A stretch of DNA of 37,037 nt from Acidimicrobiales bacterium (GTDB lineage Bacteria; Actinomycetota; Acidimicrobiia; Acidimicrobiales; Iamiaceae), in the NCBI GenBank assembly GCA_012730075.1, contig JAAYBP010000105.1, forward strand, positions 1 through 37,037. The letters run 5' to 3'. Made by a program: the position numbers and the translations under genes. Below are positions 8,889 to 19,970 of this stretch, one piece after another. Position 1 is the first letter of the stretch. Each line of letters begins with the position of its first letter. A model generated the notes under the pieces. The model saw nothing but the letters and a program-made list of their open reading frames with translations. It was not told where the DNA came from and ran no database searches.

Positions 8889-9509
8889 GTGGAGCTGAAC
8901 GACGCGATCCGGCTCCGCCGGATGGTGCGGACCTTCGGGCCGGACCCGGCGCGCCCGGATCGGGTCGACGCCGACCTGCTCGACGACCTGCTCGACCGGT
9001 CGCGGCGGGCGCCGTCGGCCGGGAACGTGGCCGCGGTCCGGTTCCTGGTCCTCGACGACGTCGACGCGGTCGCCCGGTACTGGGACCTGACCCTCGCCCC
9101 CGACCGGCGCGCGGGCTTCGCCTGGCCGGGCCTGCTGGTCGCTCCGGTGCTGGTGGTGGTGTGGGTCGAACCCGACGCCTACCCGCGCCGGTACGCGGAG
9201 GCCGACAAGGCGGCTACCGGACGGGGGAGCGGGGTCGACGCCTGGCCGGTGCCGTACTGGTGGGTCGATGCCGGCGCCGTCGTGCAGAACCTGCTCCTCG
9301 GCATCGTCGACGCCGGGCTGGGCGGCTGCCTGTTCGGCCTGTTCGAGCACGAGGAGGCGGTGCGCGCCGCGTTCGGCGTACCCGCGGGCTGGCGGGCGGT
9401 GGGTACCGTCGCCATCGGCCACCCCGGCCCCGAGGAGCGCCGCGGTCGCTCGGCCGGCCGTCGGCGACCCGACCGCGACGAGCTGATCCGGCGCGGCGCC
9501 TGGGGTTGA
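8889..9509 (+). CDS. Nitroreductase family protein
   Basis: MELNDAIRLRRMVRTFGPDP...LLDRSRRAPSAGNVAAVRFLVLDD; WWVDAGAVVQNLLLGIVDAGLGGCLFGLFEHEEAVRAAFGVPAGWRAVGTVAIGHPG. Confidence 0.88.
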   Translation: MELNDAIRLRRMVRTFGPDPARPDRVDADLLDDLLDRSRRAPSAGNVAAVRFLVLDDVDAVARYWDLTLAPDRRAGFAWPGLLVAPVLVVVWVEPDAYPRRYAEADKAATGRGSGVDAWPVPYWWVDAGAVVQNLLLGIVDAGLGGCLFGLFEHEEAVRAAFGVPAGWRAVGTVAIGHPGPEERRGRSAGRRRPDRDELIRRGAWG

Positions 9510-9597
9510 GGCGCCTCCGGGGCCCACGCGACGTGGTCCGGCGGGGGCCTCCGGCAGCCGAAATGTTGCGGAATGGTTGCTGTCGTCACGCCGATGA

Positions 9598-10446
<849 letters not shown>

Positions 10447-10494
10447 CCCGACCGCCGGATCGCGGTCGATCCGTCCGATCCCCCGAACCCGCGC

Positions 10495-10531
10495 CGAGGC
10501 GCCCGTCCCGACGATCGGGGCGGGCGCCTCG
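10495..10531. terminator. Strong hairpin between convergent genes (likely bidirectional terminator)
   Basis: cgaggcgcccgtcccga-cga-tcggggcgggcgcctcg: 17-bp stem with one T.G wobble and a CGA triloop; no clear U-tract. Confidence 0.7.
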
Positions 10532-10538
10532 TCCGCGT

Positions 10539-11378
10539 TCACCAGGGGCTCGTGCCCGGCGACCCGGACGCCGGCGGGGGTGGTCCGCCCGCGGGTCCGA
10601 TCGGGGCGTGTCCGCCGCCCGGGGGGTGGGCGAGGGGATTCGGCGGCGTGCGGGCGGTGGCCGCGGCGAGGCCGGCGACGGCCGTGACGGTCAGGGCGAC
10701 CGCGGCCACCCGGAGTCCGTTGCCGGGACGGAACCCGGTCGATTCGAACGGATCCGGCAGCCCGTAGGCCGCGGCCCGCTCGGTGATCTCGTCGCGCATC
10801 GTGTGGAAGTCGTCCCGGGCCGCGGAGTACGACAGCCAGATCCAGCCGAGGCCGCCCAGGGCCAGCACCACGACCAGTACCGCCGCACCCCGCGCCTCGC
10901 GACCCTGCCGCAGGCGGAAGCCGACGTAGGCGGCGATGGCGGCGAGCGCGGTGACGACCGAAAGGGCGAACCCGTCGCTCACCGGCCCCAGGATCCACTC
11001 CCGGCTCGGCGTGCCGGACTCGACGGTGACGGTGTTGGCCCCGCCGAACCCGGGCACCGGCTCGCCCTCGACGTCGACCCGGAGCTGGGTGCGGCCCCAT
11101 CCGGTCCACCACACGTCGCCCACGTCGTCGATGGCGATTCCGAACCAGCGCCCGTACGGGGCGGCGGTCGCGACGAGCAGGGCCAGCAGGGCGACGAACA
11201 TCATCAGCGGGGCCCGCGACGTCTGGACCGGCTGGAGCGACGAGCGCGGCGCGGCGGTGAACGCGGCCGCGGCGGGCGGCAGGCCGGGAGGGACGCTGGG
11301 GTCGGGGCCGGATGGTCCGGCGGGCGCCGCGGGCGGCTCCGCCGGGTAGCCGGAGGGCGGGATCCACTGGTTCGCCAC
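10539..11378 (-). CDS. Multi-pass membrane protein with Pro-rich N- and C-terminal tails, unknown function
   Basis: VANQWIPPSGYPAEPPAAPAGPSG...APLMMFVALLALLVATAAPYGRWFG...ALSVVTALAAIAAYVGFRL...GAAVLVVVLALGGLGWIWLSY...VAAVALTVTAVAGLAAATA... Confidence 0.75.
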   Translation of the reverse strand: MANQWIPPSGYPAEPPAAPAGPSGPDPSVPPGLPPAAAAFTAAPRSSLQPVQTSRAPLMMFVALLALLVATAAPYGRWFGIAIDDVGDVWWTGWGRTQLRVDVEGEPVPGFGGANTVTVESGTPSREWILGPVSDGFALSVVTALAAIAAYVGFRLRQGREARGAAVLVVVLALGGLGWIWLSYSAARDDFHTMRDEITERAAAYGLPDPFESTGFRPGNGLRVAAVALTVTAVAGLAAATARTPPNPLAHPPGGGHAPIGPAGGPPPPASGSPGTSPW

Positions 11379-11512
11379 CTCTGCCCCCTCGGTGTGGTCG
11401 GCGCGACCGTACCAGGACTTCCCGAGGGCGCGATTTGGGTCGCGCGCCCCATGGTGGGAGGTCGGGCGCCGTGGGATCATCGGGTCGCCTGCCGCCGGGA
11501 GGGAGACGAGGG

Positions 11513-12499
11513 GTGACGGCACCACGGGCGCGATTCCAGGCGGAGCGGGTCGGGGGAGAGGCGGATGACGTGATCGACGTGACGACGCCGTGGGAACGGC
11601 CTCCGGTGCCGCTGCGCGGCGTCGACCTGTACGTGTCCTTCGGCGCCGCCGAGGCGGAGATGTGGCGACGCACCGGTCAGGAGCTGACCGCCGGGCTGAG
11701 GCGGGTCGCGGCCCGTCGGCCGCTCGACGTCGACGATCCGGCGCGCCTGATGCGTCGCCTCGCCCGGGCCGCCGCCGAGGGAGACGGGTCGGCCGCGGGG
11801 GCGCTGCGCCTCGCCCACGAGCGGGCCCGGCTCGTCCGCGGCGCCGAGGGCCGACGCGCCTGCGCCCGTGCGGTCGTCGGCTGGCTGCTCGAGGAGGGCT
11901 ACCGGGCGGTGGTGTTCCACGAGTCGATCGCCGCGGCCGAGGAGATCGCCGATTCGATCGCCGGACGGGGCGGACGGGCGGTCGTCGACCACGAGCAGAG
12001 GGCCCCCCGGGACCGCGCCGCGGACGTGCAGCGCTACCGCGAGGGCCACGCCCGGATGCTCGTCGCCGTCCGGCCCGAGGAGGGCGCCGACCGCATCCCG
12101 CCGGCACCGGTCTCGGTCGTCGTCAGCGGGTCACGATCGCCCCGTCAGCGGCTCGCCCGCCTCGAACCGGCTGGTCGTGGCGTCGAGGGTCACGGGGGCC
12201 TGTTCATCTCGATCCTCGTCGAGGGCACGCCGGAGGAGGCCTTCGTCGGCGGTGGCGACGCCGCGCTGCTCGGAGCCGAGCGGGTTGCCCACCACCGCTG
12301 GCCGGTCACGTCGGTCCGGGACGCGCTCGTGCGCCCGTCGTCGCACGAGCCGTGGGTCGGGATCGACTCGCCGGCCGACCTGCTGACGGCGTCGGCGCTG
12401 GGCGTGGGCGGCCGGCTGCCCCGGACCGCCGCCGGGGCGTCGACCCGCGACCCGGGGGCGCGGCGCTACGCCGAGGCGCCCGTCGAGCACGCCGGCTGA
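11513..12499 (+). CDS. Orphan SF2 helicase C-terminal-domain-like protein
   Basis: ARAVVGWLLEEGYRAVVFHESIAAAEEIADSIAGRGGRAVVDHEQRAPRDRAADVQRYREGHARMLVAVRPEEGADRIPPAPVSVVVSGSRSPRQRLARL resembles helicase motifs IV-VI; no RecA1/Walker A half in or upstream of the ORF. GTG start with gggaggga SD. Confidence 0.6.
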   Translation: MTAPRARFQAERVGGEADDVIDVTTPWERPPVPLRGVDLYVSFGAAEAEMWRRTGQELTAGLRRVAARRPLDVDDPARLMRRLARAAAEGDGSAAGALRLAHERARLVRGAEGRRACARAVVGWLLEEGYRAVVFHESIAAAEEIADSIAGRGGRAVVDHEQRAPRDRAADVQRYREGHARMLVAVRPEEGADRIPPAPVSVVVSGSRSPRQRLARLEPAGRGVEGHGGLFISILVEGTPEEAFVGGGDAALLGAERVAHHRWPVTSVRDALVRPSSHEPWVGIDSPADLLTASALGVGGRLPRTAAGASTRDPGARRYAEAPVEHAG

Positions 12500-12544
12500 G
12501 CCGGCCGGCCCGTCGGGGTCGCGCGGCGGCGTAGGGTCCCGCCC

Positions 12545-13303
12545 GTGGACACCGGTCTGGACGGCAGCGTCGCGGTCGTCACCGGCGCGTCGCGCGGGAT
12601 CGGGCTCGCCACCGCCACCCGGCTGGCGGCCGAGGGCGCCCGGGTGGTGCTGACCTCCCGCAAGGCCGACGCGCTCGATGCCGCCGTCGCCCACGTGGTC
12701 GACGCGGTGCCCGGCGCCGAGGTGACCCGCGTCGTCGCCAACGCCGGTGACCCCGATGCGGCCGCCGTCGTCGTCGCCGCCGCCCTCGACGCGTTCGGGG
12801 CCGTCGACGTCGTCGTGAACAACGCGGCGACCAACCCCTACTACGGCCCGGCGCTCGACATCTCGCCCTCGCAGTGGGACAAGACCTTCGACGTCAACCT
12901 CCGCGGGGCCCACGCGCTGATCCGGGAGGCGGCACGGGCGGGGATGGCCGACCGGGGCGGGGCGGTGGTCAACGTGGCGTCCGTGGGCGGCTTCATCGCC
13001 GAGCCCGGCATCGGCGTCTACAACGTGACCAAGGCGGCCCTGGTGCACCTGACCCGCACGCTCGCGGCGGAGCTGGGCCCGGCGATCCGGGTCAACGCGG
13101 TCGCCCCGGGCCTGGTGCGCACCGACATGGCGCGGGCGCTCTGGGAGGAGCACGGCGACGCCATCGCGGCCCGGTTCCCGATGCGACGCCTCGGCGAGCC
13201 CGACGACATCGCCGCCGCGGTGTGCTTCCTCGCCGGGTCGGCGGCGTCGTGGATCACCGGTACGACGCTCGTCGTCGACGGGGGTGCCCTGACCCGGGCC
13301 TGA
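12545..13303 (+). CDS. SDR family oxidoreductase
   Basis: VAVVTGASRGIGLATATRLAAEGA, NNAATNPYYGP, YNVTKAALVHLTRTLAAELGP. Confidence 0.93.
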   Translation: MDTGLDGSVAVVTGASRGIGLATATRLAAEGARVVLTSRKADALDAAVAHVVDAVPGAEVTRVVANAGDPDAAAVVVAAALDAFGAVDVVVNNAATNPYYGPALDISPSQWDKTFDVNLRGAHALIREAARAGMADRGGAVVNVASVGGFIAEPGIGVYNVTKAALVHLTRTLAAELGPAIRVNAVAPGLVRTDMARALWEEHGDAIAARFPMRRLGEPDDIAAAVCFLAGSAASWITGTTLVVDGGALTRA

Positions 13304-13405
13304 CGGGGCGTGACGGATGACCGTGACGAGTGACCGCGGGCGACCCCTCCCGCCCGGCGGCGAACTGTGAGACCATGGTCACACCCCGATCAGGAGGTGG
13401 ACCGA

Positions 13406-13840
13406 GTGCACGTCGAAGGCCTGCTGCGGAACAAGGGTGCCGAGGTGGTCACGGTCGAGGGATCGACGACGGTCGCCGACGCGCTCCAGACCATGGCGAC
13501 CCGCCGCGTCGGCGCGCTGGTCGTCAGCGCCGACGGGTCCGCCGTGGACGGCATCGTCTCCGAGCGTGACGTCGTCTGGGGCCTGGCCGACCGAGGGGCC
13601 GGGCTGCTCGGCGAGACGGTCGCCACGATCATGACCCGCGACGTCGTCACCTGCGGGATGGCGACCACCGTCGACCAGCTCTCGACGATGATGACCGAGG
13701 GCCGCATGCGCCACGTGCCCGTCGTGGTCGACGGCGCCCTCGCCGGCATCGTGAGCATCGGCGACGTCGTCAAGGACCGCCTGCGCGAGCTGGAGGCGGA
13801 GACCCAGAGCCTGCACGAGTACATCAGCCACGGCCGGTAG
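13406..13840 (+). CDS. CBS domain-containing protein
   Basis: Two CBS motifs (TVADALQTMATRRVGALVVSADGSAVDGIVSERDVV; TVDQLSTMMTEGRMRHVPVVVDGALAGIVSIGDVV); SD aggagg upstream of GTG. Confidence 0.92.
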   Translation: MHVEGLLRNKGAEVVTVEGSTTVADALQTMATRRVGALVVSADGSAVDGIVSERDVVWGLADRGAGLLGETVATIMTRDVVTCGMATTVDQLSTMMTEGRMRHVPVVVDGALAGIVSIGDVVKDRLRELEAETQSLHEYISHGR

Positions 13841-13886
13841 GTCGTCCACCGGTCCGCGCCGTCCGCCCCCGTCGCCGCGCCGCCGA

Positions 13887-15014
13887 CTAGAGGTCGCGTC
13901 GCCGGACCTTGCCGAGCGGGGTGCGGGGGAGCGCGTCGACGACTTGCACGGCCCGCGGCGCGCACCAGGCCGGCAGCTCGGCCCGCACCCGGTCCCGCAG
14001 GGCGTCGAGGCCCGGCGCGGCGGCCCCGGGTGCCGGGACGACCCACGCCTCGACGCGCTCGCCCCACTCGGCGTCGGGCCGTCCCGCCACCGCGACCTCG
14101 GCGACGGCGGGGTCGCGCCGCAGCACCGCCTCGACCGCGTCGGGCCAGACCTTCTCGCCGCCGGTGACGATCACGTCGTCGAGGCGGCCGTGGACGGTGA
14201 CCGTGCCGTCGGCCGCGACCGACCCGGCATCGCCGGTGGCGTACCAGCCGTCGCGGCCCGGGAGCCGGTCGACCCCGCCGTCGGACCGGCGGTAGCCGCG
14301 GGCGACCCCGGGGGTGCGGAGGTGGAGCTCGTCACCGACGACCGTCACCTCCACCCCGGGGAGCGGCCGGCCGCCGTAGACGACGCCCCCTCCGGTCTCC
14401 GTCATCCCCCAGGTGCGCACGACGTTGGCGGGCCGATCGGCGACGGGATCGGCGGACCCGCCGAGCACGACCCACCGGAACCCCGCCGCGCCGACCCGGT
14501 CGAGCGCGGTCGGCACCAGCGAGACGAGCGACGCTCCACGGTCGCGAGCGTCGGCGACCGCGGCGGCGTCGAAGCGGTCGTGCACCTCCAGGTCGACGCC
14601 GTCGACGAGGGCCCGCACCACGACCCCGAGCCCGCCGACGTGGGCGAGCGGGAGGCAGGCGAGCCACCGGTCGCCGGCCCCGACCCCCAGGTGCCGGTGC
14701 ACCGCGGCGGCCTGGGCGGCGAGGGCGGCGTGGGTGAGCACGACGCCCTTCGGCGGCCCGGTCGTCCCGCTGGTGGGGATCACCAGGGCGTCGCCGTCGT
14801 CGACGTCGGGTGCGGCGGCGCCGGTCATCGTCCGGCCGGGGTCGAGCGGATCGAGGACGACCGCCGGCCGCAGCGCGTCGAGCACGGCGGCGCGCGCCGG
14901 GGCCGGCAGCCGCGGGTCGATCGGGGCCACGGCGTCGCCCGCGTCCCACGCGGCGCGCAGCGCGTCGACGAAGGCGGTCCCGCCCTGGGCGACGACGGCG
15001 ACGAGGCGGGCCAC
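13887..15014 (-). CDS. menE: AMP-binding enzyme, o-succinylbenzoate-CoA ligase-like
   Basis: PTSGTTGPPKGVVLTHAAL, TWGMTETGGGVVYGG, GWYATGDAGSVAADGTVTVHGRLDDVIVTGGEKVWPDAVEAVL, PRTPLGKVRRRDL. Start GTG 15014 preferred because of the adjacent -10-like TACGCT. Confidence 0.78.
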   Translation of the reverse strand: MARLVAVVAQGGTAFVDALRAAWDAGDAVAPIDPRLPAPARAAVLDALRPAVVLDPLDPGRTMTGAAAPDVDDGDALVIPTSGTTGPPKGVVLTHAALAAQAAAVHRHLGVGAGDRWLACLPLAHVGGLGVVVRALVDGVDLEVHDRFDAAAVADARDRGASLVSLVPTALDRVGAAGFRWVVLGGSADPVADRPANVVRTWGMTETGGGVVYGGRPLPGVEVTVVGDELHLRTPGVARGYRRSDGGVDRLPGRDGWYATGDAGSVAADGTVTVHGRLDDVIVTGGEKVWPDAVEAVLRRDPAVAEVAVAGRPDAEWGERVEAWVVPAPGAAAPGLDALRDRVRAELPAWCAPRAVQVVDALPRTPLGKVRRRDL

Positions 15015-15100
15015 GGCGGCGAGCGTACGCGGGTCGGCCCGCGACACCGGGGGCGTGGGGGTACGGTCCGGGTCCCGCCGCCCGACCCCGGAGGACCCCG

Positions 15101-16741
<1,641 letters not shown>

Positions 16742-16884
16742 CCCGCCCGGGCGCACCGGCCGCCGTCGACCGTCGGGACCCGCCGGGGTCCCCGGGAGGG
16801 GTGGCGCGCACGGCCACACTGGGGCCCGGCACGCGCCCGCCCCGCTGACGCGACGCCGACCGCACCGGTCCGGAGCCTCCGCAC

Positions 16885-18300
16885 TTGCTGTTCCCCACCT
16901 TCGAGTTCGCCGCCTTCTTCTCGGTGGTGTTCGTCCTCAACTGGCTGCTCCGGCCCCACCCGGTGCCGTGGCGGCTGATGCTGCTGGCGGCGAGCTTCGT
17001 CTTCTACGCCGCCTTCGAGCCCGCCTACTGCCTGCTGCTCGCCTTCTCGATCCTCGCCAACCAGGCCTTCGGCGTGGCGATCCACCGGGCGGTCGGCGAG
17101 GGCGCGCGCCGTGGCCTGCTCGTCGCGGGCGTCGTGGTCAACCTCGGGCTGCTCGGCTACTTCAAGTACGCCGACTTCTTCGTCGAGTCGGTCACCGACG
17201 TGCTGGGCGGGTTCGGCATCGACACCGGGTGGGTGTCGCTCGAGATCGTGCTGCCGGTCGCCATCTCGTTCTTCACGTTCCAGGCGCTCAGCTACGTCAT
17301 CGACATCTACCGCCGCGACGCCGAGCCGTCGCCGCTGCTCGACTTCGCGGTGTACCTGTCGTTCTTCCCGCACCTGGTCGCCGGGCCGATCGTGCGGGCG
17401 CGGGAGCTGCTGCCGCAGATCCGCGAGCGGGCCGACCCCCGGCGGGTCAACTCGGCGTTGGCGTTCCGGCTGATCATGGCGGGGCTGTTCAAGAAGGTCG
17501 TGATCTCGAGCTTCGTCGCGGCCGCCATCGTCGACGACGTGTTCGCGGTGCCGGAGCGGTACCGGTCGATCGAGATCCTGTTCGCGATCTACGCCTACGC
17601 GATCCAGATCTACGCCGACTTCAGCGGCTACACCGACATCGCCATCGGGTGCGCCCTGCTGCTCGGCCTGCGGTTCCCGCAGAACTTCGACGCCCCGTAC
17701 GCCGCACTCTCGATCCAGGCGTTCTGGCGCAAGTGGCACATGACCCTGTCGTTCTGGCTGCGCGACTACCTGTACATCCCCCTCGGCGGCAACCAGGGCG
17801 GCGAGCGGCGGCGCGACCTCAACCTGTTCCTCACGATGGTCATCGGTGGCCTCTGGCACGGCGCGGCGTGGACGTTCGTCGTGTGGGGTGCGATCCACGG
17901 CGTCGCCCTCGTCGCCGAGCGGCGGATCCTCGCCGCCCGTGAGGCCGCCGGGAAGGTGCCGGGGACGTTCTCGCCCGTGATCCGCTGGGCGGTCACGTTC
18001 CACGTCGTGTGCCTGGCGTGGGTGTTCTTCCGGGCTGATTCCTTCGGGGCGGCCTTCACGCTGCTGTGGCGCCTGGTCGCCGCCCCCGGCGTCGGCGAGG
18101 CGGTCACCCCGATGCTGGTGTTCGTCGTCGTGGCGATGGTCGCGGCCCAGTTCGTGCCCTCGGAGGCCGTCGACCGGGTCCAGGTCGTGTTCTCCCGCAG
18201 CGCCCCGATCGTCCAGGCGCTCGCCCTGGCGATCGGCCTCCTCCTCGTCGACGCGCTCGGCCCCGAGGGCGTCGCCCCCTTCATCTACTTCCAGTTCTGA
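16885..18300 (+). CDS. MBOAT family O-acyltransferase (AlgI/DltB-like)
   Basis: FFSVVFVLNWLL..., SFFTFQALSYVIDIYR, FFPHLVAGPIVRARELLPQ, IYADFSGYTDIAIGCALLLG, FWRKWHMTLSFWLRDYLYIPLGGNQGG, GGLWHGAAWTFVVWGAIHG; TTG start. Confidence 0.92.
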   Translation: MLFPTFEFAAFFSVVFVLNWLLRPHPVPWRLMLLAASFVFYAAFEPAYCLLLAFSILANQAFGVAIHRAVGEGARRGLLVAGVVVNLGLLGYFKYADFFVESVTDVLGGFGIDTGWVSLEIVLPVAISFFTFQALSYVIDIYRRDAEPSPLLDFAVYLSFFPHLVAGPIVRARELLPQIRERADPRRVNSALAFRLIMAGLFKKVVISSFVAAAIVDDVFAVPERYRSIEILFAIYAYAIQIYADFSGYTDIAIGCALLLGLRFPQNFDAPYAALSIQAFWRKWHMTLSFWLRDYLYIPLGGNQGGERRRDLNLFLTMVIGGLWHGAAWTFVVWGAIHGVALVAERRILAAREAAGKVPGTFSPVIRWAVTFHVVCLAWVFFRADSFGAAFTLLWRLVAAPGVGEAVTPMLVFVVVAMVAAQFVPSEAVDRVQVVFSRSAPIVQALALAIGLLLVDALGPEGVAPFIYFQF

Positions 18301-18353
18301 GCAAGGCCGGGGGCGTCCACCTCCCGGGGGTGGGTGCCTGCGAGGCTGGAGGC

Positions 18354-19970
18354 GTGTCGAGAAGGCCCCCTCCCGTACGTCGCGCGCGCCCGCGCGGCCG
18401 GCGGCTCGGGGCGTTGGTCGCCGCGATCGTCCTGATCACCGCCGTCGCGTGCAGCGACGACGACGGCGGCAAACCCGAGGCCGCGGACGGGGCGACCGAA
18501 CGCCCGACCCGCGGTTCGATCACCGTCGACGCCGAGGAGCGCACCCCCGCCGGTGCCCTGCCCGAGTTGACCGCGGTGCGGCTCGACGAGGTCGGCGGGG
18601 CCCGGATCCTCGTCGATTCCACCGGACGCCAGGTGCTGCTGAACGGAGCGTCCTACAACGCCCTCGCCGACCTGCCGACCGCGCACGCGGCCCTCCCACC
18701 GAATCGGGCGCCCACCGCGGACGACTGGGACGCCATGGCCGCCCTCGGCTTCGACGTCGTCCGGCTGGAGGTGTCGTGGTCGGCCCTCGAGCCCGAGCGC
18801 GGCCGCTACGACGACGCCTACCTGGCGAGCATCCGCGACGCGGTCGACGAGGCCGCGGCCCGGCGGCTGTACGTCGTGGTGGCGATGCACCAGGAGGCGT
18901 GGGGCCCCGCGGTGGCCTCCCCGCCGGACACCGTCTGCCCCGAGGGCACCCAGGCCGCGCTCGGCGGGAACGGTGCGCCGGCCTGGGCCACCCTGGTCGA
19001 GGTGGCCCCCGTGGCGACCTGTCACCTGCCCGGCGCCCCCGAGACCGCTCCGGCGGTGTCGGCCGCCTTCGCCGCCCTCTACGAGGACCGCGACGGCCTG
19101 CGGGGCGCCTACGCCGGGGCCTGGCGTCGGGTCGTCGCCGCCCTCGGCGACCACCCCGCCGTGGCCGGCTACCAGCTCGCCACCGCGCCGGTGCCCGCCG
19201 GCCCCGACCCCGCCGCCCGCTACACCGACCTGCTCCGGGCGTCGCTGGGCGAGGTTCGCGCCGCGGAGGCCGAGGTCGGCGCCCCGCGGCGGCCGGTGTT
19301 CGTCAGCCCGATGGCGAACCACCCGGCGGCCGGTTCGCTGCCCGAAGCCGCCCTCGCCCTCGACGACCAGCTCGTGCTCGCCCCCGACCTCCCGGCCGCG
19401 GGCGCCGGCCGCGACCCGGTCGGGGTGCTGCGGGCCGCGGCGGACGAGGCGCGGTCCCGGGGCTGGGGCCTCTGGGTCGCCGGGTACGACGCGGACCCGA
19501 CCGACGAGGCCTCGGTCGACGCCCTGGCGGCGGTGAGCTCGGCGATGGACGCCCTCAGCGTCGGAGGGGCGTTCGACGAGTGGCGGCGTTGGTGCGGCGA
19601 CCCCGAGAGCATCGTCGTGCCGGGCGCCCAGCCCGCCGAGGAACAGCACGAGGCCACCGACGTGCTGTGCCCCGACGACGTGGGGGCGGGGGCCGATCCC
19701 CGGCTGGAGGCGATCCTCGCCCGACCCCGGCCCCGGGCGGCGCCGGGTCGGATCACCACCGTGTCGGGTTCCACGGACCGCGTCGCGGTCAGCGGCGCCA
19801 TCGACGACGACCTCGCGGCGGGCAGCGACGTCGTGCTGTGGGTCCCGGGTTCCGCCCGTCCCCGGCCGGCGGGCGATACCGTCGACGGGGTGGTGCTCAC
19901 CCGCGTTCCCGGTGGGTGGTACGTGCTGGCCGCGGTGACCGAGTCGCCCTACACGGTGGAGGTGCGATGA
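18354..19970 (+). CDS. Lipoprotein with degenerate GH5/endoglycoceramidase-like domain (putative pseudo-glycosidase)
   Basis: Signal plus lipobox-like LITAVAC; RILVDSTGRQVLLNGASYNAL, DWDAMAALGFDVVRLEVSWSALEPERGRYDDAYLASIRDAVDEAAARRLYVVVAMHQE; expected NEP and TEFG motifs replaced by ATAP and VAGYD. Confidence 0.72.
   Translation: MSRRPPPVRRARPRGRRLGALVAAIVLITAVACSDDDGGKPEAADGATERPTRGSITVDAEERTPAGALPELTAVRLDEVGGARILVDSTGRQVLLNGASYNALADLPTAHAALPPNRAPTADDWDAMAALGFDVVRLEVSWSALEPERGRYDDAYLASIRDAVDEAAARRLYVVVAMHQEAWGPAVASPPDTVCPEGTQAALGGNGAPAWATLVEVAPVATCHLPGAPETAPAVSAAFAALYEDRDGLRGAYAGAWRRVVAALGDHPAVAGYQLATAPVPAGPDPAARYTDLLRASLGEVRAAEAEVGAPRRPVFVSPMANHPAAGSLPEAALALDDQLVLAPDLPAAGAGRDPVGVLRAAADEARSRGWGLWVAGYDADPTDEASVDALAAVSSAMDALSVGGAFDEWRRWCGDPESIVVPGAQPAEEQHEATDVLCPDDVGAGADPRLEAILARPRPRAAPGRITTVSGSTDRVAVSGAIDDDLAAGSDVVLWVPGSARPRPAGDTVDGVVLTRVPGGWYVLAAVTESPYTVEVR

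Noticed and set aside
11379-12107. N-terminal extension of the 10539..12107 minus ORF
   Set aside because: Arg/Pro-rich sequence antisense to the helicase-like gene; the true start is likely GTG 11378 downstream of a TACGGT element.
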